A stretch of DNA of 42,158 bases from Hyphomicrobiales bacterium (lineage in GTDB: Bacteria; Pseudomonadota; Alphaproteobacteria; Rhizobiales; Methyloligellaceae), in NCBI GenBank assembly GCA_003228955.1, contig QIGN01000174.1, forward strand, positions 1-42,158, given 5' to 3'. The notes under the pieces are model-generated. The model searched no databases, was not told the DNA's origin, and was given only the letters and a program-made list of their open reading frames with translations. A program made the translations under genes and the position numbers. Numbering within the stretch: the first letter of the stretch is position 1; each line of letters opens with the position of its first letter. Shown piece by piece: positions 27,105 to 34,566 of this stretch.

Positions 27105-29345
27105 TCAGACGAGCGCGGAAACCTCACGATTTGCGAATTCGAGCCGGTCGGAAAGAACCCGCACAATCAACCGGAAAAACGCAGCGGCGGCTTTGGGGTC
27201 TTCGTCCTGCATACGCTCAAAGTTTTTTCGTGTCAGCCTGAACACGATGGAGGGCTGTTCCGCGATAACGGCGGCTCCGCGCGGAACTTTTCTGAAGAAG
27301 CCCATTTCACCGATGACGGTCTGGGCCGCCATACGCCGCAAACGTATCTTGTGCCCCTTTTCATCGGTTATGGTAATGGCGACACTGCCCGTGGCCAGGA
27401 TATCAACGGAGTTCGAGCGCCCTCCCTGCTTGAGGACCACCTGACCTTCCTTGTAGGTCCGGCGGTCGAAATAGGACATCAGACGGCCCGGTTCGAGTTC
27501 GCCCCCGAACGCACCCTCGAGCCAGCACTCGAAAGTCTCTTCGGTTGCATCCGCGGATTCGTGCTCGCTCAGAAGAAGGTTTTCGCACCATTCAAGGGCC
27601 TCGTTTCGATCAGGGAAAGAGCGGTGCGGGCCGTCGTCACCAATGACTTCGGCGGTCCTGAACGTATCCTCCAGTTGCTGATTTAATCCGGCGAACGCCA
27701 TATAGGCGGCGCGCTCATCGCAATAATTCTTCAACTTGACCATACTCAGAACAGCGGAGGTATCCAGGCCGGAAACGGCGCTGAAATCCAGCGCAAGAAA
27801 TCGAACCTTGGGGTTGTCCTGCGTATCCATTACACTTTTTATGAATTCGAAAAGCCGGTTTGAAGAGCCGAAGAAAATGAAACCGGAAAGCCACAGCACG
27901 TGGATTTGTCCGCCGTGTTTTTCGAGCAAACCCGTCTCATGGGGAGAGCGATCGACATTGCTGGCGAAGTTGAGGCGGGTCAGGTGGCGGCGCACGATCC
28001 CGATCCGGCTGTAACTCAGCGCGAAGAGAAGGCACGCCCCGACGACGCCCAGAACCACACCCAGAAGATATCCCGAGTAAATAATGACGGCCATGATCGC
28101 GCCGGCGAGCAAAGTTTCCATACCCGACCTTTGCGCCGGCGAGCGGATCAGGGCTTCGTTCAGTACGACGAGCCCCAGGTAAGCCAGGAGGCCGCCAAGC
28201 AATGGCGTGGGAATATAGCTTGCCACATCCGCCCCGAAAAACAGCACCAGGGCAGTGAACCCCGCCGCCGCGACACCGCTGAAACGCGAAACCGCGCCGG
28301 CTTCCTGAATGAGAATACTGCCGCTCAGGGACAGGTTTCCAGCCGCGCCGCCGGCAAGGCCGGACAGGATATTCGCCACGCCGTTGTAACGCAGTTCCTT
28401 GTCCAGATCGGCCGATTGCTGCCGCGCCACCTCAAGGCTTGCCACATCAAGCAGCACGGATATCGCCGTCACGCCGCATACAACGCCAATTTCCGCGGAA
28501 CTGAGAATGAGCGCGCGCCAGTTAATGTCATTCTCGAGCACCGCCTGAACCGGCGTCCAGAACTGGATCTCGGTCAATCCATCGAGATACCAGGCCGGTC
28601 TGCCGCCCAGGGTGTCCGAGAAACCAAAAACGAGCAGGAACAGATTCACAACCACGACAAGCACGAAGAAAGTGACCGGCAGAACAAGAAAGCTGTTGGT
28701 CACCCGGCGCAAAATGAAAACGCCAATGGCGAAACCCGCACCCAGCAGGAGTTGCGGCAGCCGATCCGCTCCGAACAGCGCCGCAAAGGGCTCAATCGAG
28801 AACCCCAGCGCAATCCCCGTCATAACCTCGATACCGCCGGTGACCAGCAACCAACCCGATGCCGCCAGAAAGCCGCCAATGACGGGATAGGGGATGAAGC
28901 GCAGCCAGACCCCCAGGCGGAAAGCGCCAAGTGCAAACAACAGAATCCCGGTAAGAAGCGTGGCGACGGAAATAGCCACCATCACGTGGATGACCGCCAG
29001 CTCCTCGCCCATATTGGATGCCGCCACATTTGTTGCGATCGCCGCGGCCAGGACGCTCATGACAGCGATAACGGGCGTGTCCGGCCCGGCGCCCGCGGGC
29101 GTCAGCGTGGTTGTGAGCGCCACCACCAGTCCGGTTATAACCGTGCCGGTCAGCAGCGCCGACAGGCCCAGGGTCAATCCGCCACTGAGGTTGCCCTGGA
29201 AGATAAGCGCACTGAACGAGATGCAATAGGTAATGATAACAAGCGCGAAAACGAGGCCGCTCAGGCCGTCGCGCAGGAATCCCCGGACGCCTAACCCGTC
29301 AAGGCCATGCAAGGGCCGGTGCCCGAGATTGCGGAGCTGGATCAA
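27105..29345 (-). CDS. SulP/SLC26-family anion transporter with STAS and cyclic-nucleotide-binding domains
   Basis: The 746-residue protein has three parts. Residues about 25-440 form the 10-14 helix SulP transport domain (PYPVIGGFLAASGWLL; then SLEVARQQSADLDKELRYNG with the conserved following GGAAGNLSLSGS). Residues about 473-585 form a STAS domain with VRFLALDFSAVSGLDTSAVL. Residues about 625-740 form a CRP-like cyclic-nucleotide-binding fold with YKEGQVVLKQGGRSNSVDIL and GEMGFFRKVPRGAAVI. The phosphate-binding cassette keeps Glu and Arg, but the usual Ser/Thr after Arg is Gly. SulP proteins move sulfate, bicarbonate or dicarboxylates, and animal SLC26 members also carry oxalate. The substrate here is unknown. 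A stop at 29355-29357 leaves the TTG at 29345 as the only usable early start. Confidence 0.88.
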   Translation of the reverse strand: MIQLRNLGHRPLHGLDGLGVRGFLRDGLSGLVFALVIITYCISFSALIFQGNLSGGLTLGLSALLTGTVITGLVVALTTTLTPAGAGPDTPVIAVMSVLAAAIATNVAASNMGEELAVIHVMVAISVATLLTGILLFALGAFRLGVWLRFIPYPVIGGFLAASGWLLVTGGIEVMTGIALGFSIEPFAALFGADRLPQLLLGAGFAIGVFILRRVTNSFLVLPVTFFVLVVVVNLFLLVFGFSDTLGGRPAWYLDGLTEIQFWTPVQAVLENDINWRALILSSAEIGVVCGVTAISVLLDVASLEVARQQSADLDKELRYNGVANILSGLAGGAAGNLSLSGSILIQEAGAVSRFSGVAAAGFTALVLFFGADVASYIPTPLLGGLLAYLGLVVLNEALIRSPAQRSGMETLLAGAIMAVIIYSGYLLGVVLGVVGACLLFALSYSRIGIVRRHLTRLNFASNVDRSPHETGLLEKHGGQIHVLWLSGFIFFGSSNRLFEFIKSVMDTQDNPKVRFLALDFSAVSGLDTSAVLSMVKLKNYCDERAAYMAFAGLNQQLEDTFRTAEVIGDDGPHRSFPDRNEALEWCENLLLSEHESADATEETFECWLEGAFGGELEPGRLMSYFDRRTYKEGQVVLKQGGRSNSVDILATGSVAITITDEKGHKIRLRRMAAQTVIGEMGFFRKVPRGAAVIAEQPSIVFRLTRKNFERMQDEDPKAAAAFFRLIVRVLSDRLEFANREVSALV

Positions 29346-29457
29346 GACGTGCGATCACCACATTGAAGGAAAAATACCGTCAATGATGAACAGCCCCTGC
29401 GCTGACATTGCAAGGGAAAACGTATGAGCAAGGGGTGCGTTAGCGCCGGTTACGGCC

Positions 29458-30354
29458 CTAACTTTCCAGAGTGCTGCGCCGGCGCAGGTCCAGATAGGCG
29501 GCATTGTGGTCAAGATCGCCCTGTCCGTTCCCGACGAGATTGTTATAAGTTTCGCGGGCCTGGGCGGTCATTGGCAGCACCAATCCCAGTGCCGCGCCCA
29601 GCTCTTGCGCCGTTCGGGTATCCTTAAGCTGGATACGGCAGCGTCCTCCGGCTTTGAAATCGCCGGCGATCATGCGGGCACCGTGATTTTGCAGGATTGG
29701 CGAATCCGCAAAGCCGCCCTTAAGCGCCTCAATCACGGCATTCGGGTCCGCGCCGCCCGCCTGCGCCAGCAGCAGCGCCTCCGCAACCGTCTGGATGGTA
29801 TTGCCGACAATCACCTGATTGGCGAGTTTGGCAAGCGATCCGGTGCCGGCCGGACCAACATGGGTTGAGCGGCCCAGAACCGAAAAAACCGGCTGAATAT
29901 CCTCGAAGGCCTGCGCGTCGCCGCCTGCCATAATGGTCATCTTGCCATCCCGGGCCCCGGACTCTCCGCCCGATACCGGGGCATCCAGATAGCGGATTTT
30001 GCGCGCCTTCGCGGCCTTCCCCTGCGCGGCGGCTGTATCAACCGGGATTGAACTCATGACCAGGAGCGTGGACCCCTGCCCCATCTGCCTCAAGATTCCG
30101 GATTTTCCATCCTTGCCGAGTATGACCTCGTCACTGGAAGGCCCATCGGCAACCATGACAATTGTGATGTTGGCATCCCGGGCCGCGGCCGCGGGCGTCG
30201 CGGTGATATCCACACCGAATTCGCGCAGCGGCAACGCCTTCGCCGCGGTCCGGTTCCAGGCCGTCACCCGATAACCGGCTTCCGCCAGACGCCGGGCCAT
30301 ATGGAAACCCATTATCCCGGTGCCAATAAATCCAATGGACGGCTGAACCGGCAT
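29458..30354 (-). CDS. NAD(P)-dependent beta-hydroxyacid dehydrogenase (tartronate semialdehyde reductase / 3-hydroxyisobutyrate dehydrogenase family)
   Basis: The 298-residue protein begins with the dinucleotide-binding loop GFIGTGIMGFHMARRL. It carries the substrate-site signature DAPVSGGESGARDGKMTIMAGG and the catalytic-lysine helix GTGSLAKLANQVIVGNTI. The LANQ in place of the common KLxNN is, as I recall, shared with GlxR-type enzymes. QLKDTRTAQELG marks the C-terminal helical domain. If it reduces tartronate semialdehyde to glycerate, it would link glyoxylate to central metabolism, which fits an oxalate-using organism. The gene does not touch the oxalate operons, however, and other beta-hydroxyacids are equally possible. 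AAGG lies upstream of the ATG at 30354. The aat-like gene precedes it by 50 bp on the same strand. Confidence 0.88.
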   Translation of the reverse strand: MPVQPSIGFIGTGIMGFHMARRLAEAGYRVTAWNRTAAKALPLREFGVDITATPAAAARDANITIVMVADGPSSDEVILGKDGKSGILRQMGQGSTLLVMSSIPVDTAAAQGKAAKARKIRYLDAPVSGGESGARDGKMTIMAGGDAQAFEDIQPVFSVLGRSTHVGPAGTGSLAKLANQVIVGNTIQTVAEALLLAQAGGADPNAVIEALKGGFADSPILQNHGARMIAGDFKAGGRCRIQLKDTRTAQELGAALGLVLPMTAQARETYNNLVGNGQGDLDHNAAYLDLRRRSTLES

Positions 30355-30404
30355 TGTCTTGTGACCTTCAGGTTGGCGAAAATTTTGTTCCTGTCATCCA
30401 GGAC

Positions 30405-31310
30405 TCAGGCCCTGGGGTCCCAGTTGCCAACATCGAGCGTATCGTCGACTGCCCACGGGCCTTGCCTGCCAACGGCGGAACAATGTCGCGCCAGCAAGGC
30501 GTTGAACTGACTGCGGGGCATGACTTCAAACCCGGCCTGGGCCAGATGCCCGTTGTGGTATTTGCCATCATTGAGAACAAAACCCCATTTCTGCAGGTGG
30601 CAGTTGAGGGTGGCGTAACCGACTTTTGAAGCATCGCGCTGGCGGGTGAACTGGGATTCGGTAAAAAAGACCCGGCCCGCAGCAACCCCGAATGCACCCC
30701 CTGCAAGATTTCCCTCACCATCCCACACCTCAACCGAATGGGCGTGCCCTGCCCTGTGCAGATCCAAATAGGCCCTGAGCACGTCCGGCGTGATCCATGT
30801 CAGGTTTGGGCGGCCCGGGCGCGGCTCACCGCATCCCAAAACCACGTCCTCGAACGCGCGGTCGAATGTGACCGTGAAATGCCTGTTCCTCAAACGCCGC
30901 CGCAGGTTTTTCTCCATATGGAAATTTTGCAGGGCCAGCACCATACGCATACTTGGCGCCCACCATTTCCGCGGGCCGATATGACTGTGCGGAAAAAGCC
31001 CCGCCCTGTAACCCGCCATGAGGCTCTCCACACCCATATCGTGGCAGATGCCCGCCAGACCGTCGGGATTGGTCAGAGCATCTTCCGGGTCTGGTATGCC
31101 CTGTGTCGCTTTGCGCAGGCCCGTATAGTGCGAGGCGACCAACCATAGTGTCGCCGGCACGCCCCAGATGCGGGGCGGCAGGAGGCTCCAGGCCGCGCCA
31201 AGCACCCAGCGCCGGAACCTGTCCGGCATGGCTTCGCAAGGCTGCCGCCCGGACTTGATCGTGGCGTCAAAACCTGGCGCCGCAACCGTTGTCTCGCTTG
31301 TGGAACTCAC
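30405..31310 (-). CDS. aat: Leucyl/phenylalanyl-tRNA-protein transferase, long divergent form
   Basis: The enzyme adds Leu or Phe from tRNA to N-terminal Lys/Arg of proteins, marking them for ClpS/ClpAP. I take the GTG at 31310 as start because GGAGGG precedes it closely; the ATG at 31364 is possible. This gives 301 residues, about 70 more than E. coli Aat. The extra residues are mostly N-terminal and include a hydrophobic patch (LGAAWSLLPPRIWG). The catalytic fold is clear: GYRAGLFPHS, RKWWAPSMRMVLALQNFHMEKNL, LTWITPDVLRAYLDLH, AGHAHSVEVWDGEGNLAGGAFGV, FFTESQFTRQRDASKVG and NDGKYHNGHLAQAGF. ESQF replaces the common ESMF, and NDGKY replaces the usual D.Q. segment. It may differ in substrate choice from the standard enzyme. 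Confidence 0.82.
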   Translation of the reverse strand: MSSTSETTVAAPGFDATIKSGRQPCEAMPDRFRRWVLGAAWSLLPPRIWGVPATLWLVASHYTGLRKATQGIPDPEDALTNPDGLAGICHDMGVESLMAGYRAGLFPHSHIGPRKWWAPSMRMVLALQNFHMEKNLRRRLRNRHFTVTFDRAFEDVVLGCGEPRPGRPNLTWITPDVLRAYLDLHRAGHAHSVEVWDGEGNLAGGAFGVAAGRVFFTESQFTRQRDASKVGYATLNCHLQKWGFVLNDGKYHNGHLAQAGFEVMPRSQFNALLARHCSAVGRQGPWAVDDTLDVGNWDPRA

Positions 31311-31364
31311 GACACCCTCCGCGCGCTCGTATATTTGTCCGGTATTGTGCGGGCGCCACCGCAC

Positions 31365-31824
31365 CCCGACTCACCCGATAGCAGAAGGATATTAAATTTG
31401 GCTTGCCGCCGGCCCGCCGGGCGCAATCTCACACGGCGCACCGGGGCACGAAGAAAGTGTATCTCCCTAAATCGGCAGATCAAATCTCCCTGGATCAAGT
31501 ATTATAATGTGGCCAAATTTTGTCTTAAGAATGTTCATTAAACAATACAAATGACATATTTGAGTTAATTCACTTATTCACAAATTTATTGTGTATGCTT
31601 CCTCAATTAACGCAAATCTGTCGACAAAAAATATTCAGATTATTCTATCGTCTGACAACATATATTGTTTCATTTTTTTATGCGTCCTGCTCATATACTG
31701 GGTCGCCTTTCCCCCGTTCCGTGTTATAGTTGCAATCGTCAAATGCCGAGCGGACGGGAAAAAGCAACAAAAATCAAAGTCTGACGTTTCGCCCCTCTGA
31801 TCGGCCTGGAGATGGAGGCAAGAG
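31365..31824. other. AT-rich intergenic stretch
   Basis: A region without a convincing gene between aat and a tiny forward ORF. Positions 31501-31680 have only about 26 percent G+C by hand count (46 of 180), against roughly 60 percent for neighbouring genes. It contains several A and T runs. Forward and reverse frames here lack ribosome sites and family motifs. It may be a regulatory or nucleoid-protein-bound region, or foreign DNA. Confidence 0.6.
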
Positions 31825-31941
31825 ATGCTGATTCCCTGTACCCCCCTAGAGAATCCTTCCTTCCCGAAACATTTCTGGCTGGGTCTGGCCCTGGCGGCGA
31901 CAATCTGGGGATTGCTCAGTCTTGGAACTGCGATCGGGTAG
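31825..31941 (+). CDS. Tiny membrane protein, 38 residues
   Basis: A short frame with a strong GGAGG 6 nt before the ATG. The product starts MLIPCTPLENPSFPKHFW and continues as one membrane helix (LGLALAATIWGLLSLG), ending Thr-Ala-Ile-Gly at a TAG. Proteins of this shape, a short Pro-rich head and one helix, are common and often unannotated in alphaproteobacteria. A terminator-like hairpin at 32073-32104 lies downstream. No family can be assigned, and a chance ORF cannot be excluded. Confidence 0.45.
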   Translation: MLIPCTPLENPSFPKHFWLGLALAATIWGLLSLGTAIG

Positions 31942-32072
31942 TTTTTTGAGTTTGCAACCTTCTTCCATGGCTTGGCTGCGGGTCAGTTAAGCCGGACCAA
32001 AGGCAATGAGCAGGAGACCCAAGAGCGGGAAAAAGCTCAATCCGGGTTCAAAGACTGCGGAGACATTTAGAT

Positions 32073-32104
32073 GCGGCGGGCAAGACAAATGCTCGCCGCT
32101 TTTT
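32073..32104 (+). terminator. Intrinsic terminator facing rightward at the end of cutA
   Basis: GCGGCGGGCA (32073-32082) pairs with TGCTCGCCGC (32090-32099), with one G-T pair, and is followed by TTTTT. It would end rightward transcripts coming from 31825. Its stem may also serve the convergent cutA, whose stop codon is at 32105-32103. Confidence 0.65.
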
Positions 32105-32447
32105 ATTGGCCCTGTGCCATGCCGGTCTGCTCCGCAATCCAGGCGGCAAAGTCGGGATCCACTTTCAAGGGCTCAATTACCAGCAGGGCGGGCGTGTCGT
32201 ATGGGTGCATTTCCTTTGCCCGCGCAAGCGCTTCGTCAAGACAGCCCTCACGGGTTTTAATCAGCATCACAACTTCCTCCGCTTCCTGCAGTTCACCCTG
32301 CCACTCATAGATCGCGGTCATTGACGGGAGAATGTTGACGCAGGCGGCAAGTTTCGACTCCACCAGCACACGCCCCAGGGTCTTCGCACCCTCCATGGAG
32401 TCCAGCGTCGTGTAGATCAGCAGCGGCTTGTTCTCCCGGCCAGTCAC
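32103..32447 (-). CDS. cutA: CutA1-type protein (divalent-cation tolerance family)
   Basis: A small cytoplasmic protein of 114 residues that forms very stable trimers with a ferredoxin-like fold and resembles PII signalling proteins. The E. coli member is linked to copper tolerance; its biochemical role is unsettled. The family motifs are all present: LVESKLAACVNILPSMTAIYEWQGELQEAEEVVMLIKT and HPYDTPALLVIEP with the conserved His-Pro-Tyr, then a Trp near the end (AAWIAEQTG). The start is a GTG at 32447 with GAGGAGGG closely upstream. It is divergent from nadK across about 100 bp, where both promoters must lie. Confidence 0.93.
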   Translation of the reverse strand: MTGRENKPLLIYTTLDSMEGAKTLGRVLVESKLAACVNILPSMTAIYEWQGELQEAEEVVMLIKTREGCLDEALARAKEMHPYDTPALLVIEPLKVDPDFAAWIAEQTGMAQGQ

Positions 32448-32549
32448 GTCCGCCCTCCTCGCGCTCCGTCAGGCTTTGCCCCAAAGACGGTCGCATGAGC
32501 CCGCGCCTTGCGTCTATAGTGCCTCCCGCAACTTCAAGAGTGGTTGGAA

Positions 32550-33332
32550 ATGCCGAAAGACAAGAAGAAACTTGTGAAGATCGCGTTTGTCGCCAGTGAC
32601 CACCGCGAAGCGCGAGAAGCGGCGGACCGGTTGGTCTCACGCTATGGCAGCGTCGAACCTGGGGACGCGGAGGCCATAGTCGCGCTTGGGGGCGATGGTC
32701 TCATGCTGCAAACGCTTCACGCGCATATGAACGCCCAGGTGCCGATCTACGGTATGCATCGCGGCTCCATTGGCTTCTTGATGAATGAATATAGCGAAGA
32801 CGATCTGGGTGAGCGCCTGGCGGCGGCGAAAACCAGCGTCATCCACCCCTTGCGCATGAAGGTGCGCGGCAGCGATGGAAAAACCGAAGAGGCTTTGGCC
32901 ATCAATGAGGTCGCGTTGTTCCGAGGATCGTATCAGGCGGCAAAGCTCAAAATCTCGATCGACGGAAAACTGCGCATGGAAGAGTTGATTTGTGACGGCG
33001 TTCTGGTCGCCACGCCAGCGGGCAGCACCGCCTATAATCACTCGGCCTACGGCCCTATCCTGCCCATAAACGCGCCCCTTCTGGCGCTTACGCCCATCAG
33101 CCCCTTCCGCCCAAGGCGCTGGCGCGGGGCGCTGCTCTCCAATGAGGCCAAGGTAACCGTGGAAGTGCTCGAATCGGAAAAACGCCCGGTCAACGCGGTT
33201 GCCGACCACACCGAATTCCGCTCGATTCAGGAAGTTCAGGTCGAAGAAGACGCCTCGATCGATATGCATATGATGTTTGATTCCGATCATGCACTCGATG
33301 AGCGGATACTGACGGAACAGTTCCGCTACTGA
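32550..33332 (+). CDS. nadK: NAD kinase
   Basis: It phosphorylates NAD+ to NADP+ with ATP (or polyphosphate in some lineages). The ATG at 32550 gives 260 residues, the length of the short alphaproteobacterial type. The hallmark motifs are present: [13 protein letters not shown] with the GGDG loop and its catalytic Asp, the GSIGFLMN segment, the [10 protein letters not shown] segment (NE motif), and [21 protein letters not shown] for the nucleotide site, followed by the C-terminal beta domain. Relatives usually have the sequence AGGP or GGPI after the TAYN motif; here YGPI is found. Only a weak AAGAG lies upstream of the start, and a TTG 6 nt earlier is in frame. Confidence 0.94.
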   Translation: MPKDKKKLVKIAFVASDHREAREAADRLVSRYGSVEPGDAEAIVALGGDGLMLQTLHAHMNAQVPIYGMHRGSIGFLMNEYSEDDLGERLAAAKTSVIHPLRMKVRGSDGKTEEALAINEVALFRGSYQAAKLKISIDGKLRMEELICDGVLVATPAGSTAYNHSAYGPILPINAPLLALTPISPFRPRRWRGALLSNEAKVTVEVLESEKRPVNAVADHTEFRSIQEVQVEEDASIDMHMMFDSDHALDERILTEQFRY

Positions 33333-33462
33333 CGCTGGCGCCTACTCCTCCCCGGCGCCGAATATTCAAGGATTATTAAGCTAACGGGGAGACGATGGTT
33401 TCGATTTGTCAAACCAGCGTTCGCGGCACGATTCATGCCGCACTGTACCGAGTTGTTAGCGT

Positions 33463-33999
33463 ATGGCCAAAATCGCGTTCGACGAGCTGAGATTCGTGGT
33501 CGCCGACGATAACGCGCATATGCGCCGAATCGTGCGCACGCTTTTGCGTGCATTCGGCTCCCGGGAAATCTATGAGGCCGAAGACGGCGCCTCGGGCCTT
33601 GAAGCGGTTGAAGCCTATTCTCCCGACATCCTCATTACCGATATCACGATGCCGATTTTCGATGGAATCGAACTGACGCGGATGATCCGCAATCCGGAAG
33701 GGTGCCGCCATCCCTTTTTGCCAATCATTGTTCTTTCCGCTTACTCGGAAAAGAAGCATGTCATCGCGGCGCGCGATGCCGGGGCGACGGAATTTCTGTG
33801 CAAGCCCGTCTCGGCCACCGCGCTCTACCGGCGGATTCAGAATGTTATTTCGAATCCTCGCGACTTCGTCCGCACCAAAACATATTTCGGGCCGGACCGC
33901 AGGCGTTACATAAATTCGAATTACTCCGGTGTTGAACGCCGCACGGGCAACCCGGGAGACAATGTCGTCGACCCAAATCAAGTGGAGCTTGAGGCCTAG
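33463..33999 (+). CDS. Receiver-domain response regulator without DNA-binding output
   Basis: A CheY-like domain (residues about 9-125) with a complete active site: the acidic pair Asp15/Asp16, phospho-acceptor Asp60 in LITDITMP, Ser92 in VLSAYSE and Lys114 in LCKPVS. The C-terminal 50 residues (RTKTYFGPDRRRYINSNYSG and a polar tail) are not a known output domain. The FxGPDRRR motif recurs in small alphaproteobacterial receivers. The gene is followed by an HPt protein 24 bp downstream, so the pair probably forms a phosphorelay branch whose histidine kinase is encoded elsewhere. A lytic transglycosylase gene converges on the pair. No clear ribosome site is visible. Confidence 0.88.
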   Translation: MAKIAFDELRFVVADDNAHMRRIVRTLLRAFGSREIYEAEDGASGLEAVEAYSPDILITDITMPIFDGIELTRMIRNPEGCRHPFLPIIVLSAYSEKKHVIAARDAGATEFLCKPVSATALYRRIQNVISNPRDFVRTKTYFGPDRRRYINSNYSGVERRTGNPGDNVVDPNQVELEA

Positions 34000-34023
34000 G
34001 GCCTTGGGACTCAAGAGGAACAC

Positions 34024-34557
34024 ATGCAGCAACACGCATCCAGCACCGAAACGGGCATGACCCGCCAGGTCAATGAAACGGGCATCAATTTACGCGACAA
34101 GTGCCTGAAGCCTGGCGACGACAATGAAGCGGCACAACAGGCTATTGCCAAAGCCGAACAGGCGATGGAGCAATTGTCAGTAAATTTTGACGATTGGATA
34201 GCGACGGAATCCCGCCAGCTGTCCAAGTCGCGCGATGACGCCAGGGCGGCCAGCTATTCCGACGACACACTTAGAGACCTGTTCCAGTCCGCCCACAATC
34301 TGAAAGGCCAGGCCACAACCCTGGGCTACCCCTTCGCCGATGAGATTTGCGCCTCCCTGTGCCGCCTGATCGACAAGATCCCCGATAAATCACGCCTGCC
34401 GTTTCTGCTGATCGATCAGCATGTCGATGCGGTTCGCGCGGTCGTGGCGGAGAGAGCCAAGGGCACGGACAACCCAAAGGCCTCCGTGCTCGCAAAACGG
34501 TTGCACGATGTCACTGGAGACTTCCTGGCGCAGGAAATGGCGCGGAACAGACCCTAG
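34024..34557 (+). CDS. Histidine phosphotransfer (HPt) protein
   Basis: The 177-residue helical protein has its phospho-accepting His91 in FQSAHNLKGQATTLGYP, the H-x-x-K-G motif of HPt domains (domain about 75-170). The first 70 residues are polar, with an Ala/Glu-rich helix (ATEQAM-like) and no known domain. AGAGGA precedes the ATG. Direct pairing with the upstream receiver suggests phosphate transfer between the two. Similar receiver-HPt pairs have been linked to cell-cycle or motility control in alphaproteobacteria, but nothing here fixes the output. It ends 9 bp from the stop of the convergent transglycosylase gene. Confidence 0.85.
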   Translation: MQQHASSTETGMTRQVNETGINLRDKCLKPGDDNEAAQQAIAKAEQAMEQLSVNFDDWIATESRQLSKSRDDARAASYSDDTLRDLFQSAHNLKGQATTLGYPFADEICASLCRLIDKIPDKSRLPFLLIDQHVDAVRAVVAERAKGTDNPKASVLAKRLHDVTGDFLAQEMARNRP

Positions 34558-34566
34558 GGTCCAGCC

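Noticed and set aside
27900-29294. Forward frame of 464 codons, very polar
   Set aside because: Antisense to the SulP membrane domain. The Gln/Arg/Asn-rich translation is what hydrophobic codons give when read on the other strand.
31591-31800. Forward frame of 69 codons in the AT-rich stretch
   Set aside because: No ribosome site, and the hydrophobic bias can be explained by low GC. No support beyond openness.
32006-32260. Forward frame of 84 codons before cutA
   Set aside because: It runs through the hairpin terminator at 32073-32104 and then antisense into cutA.
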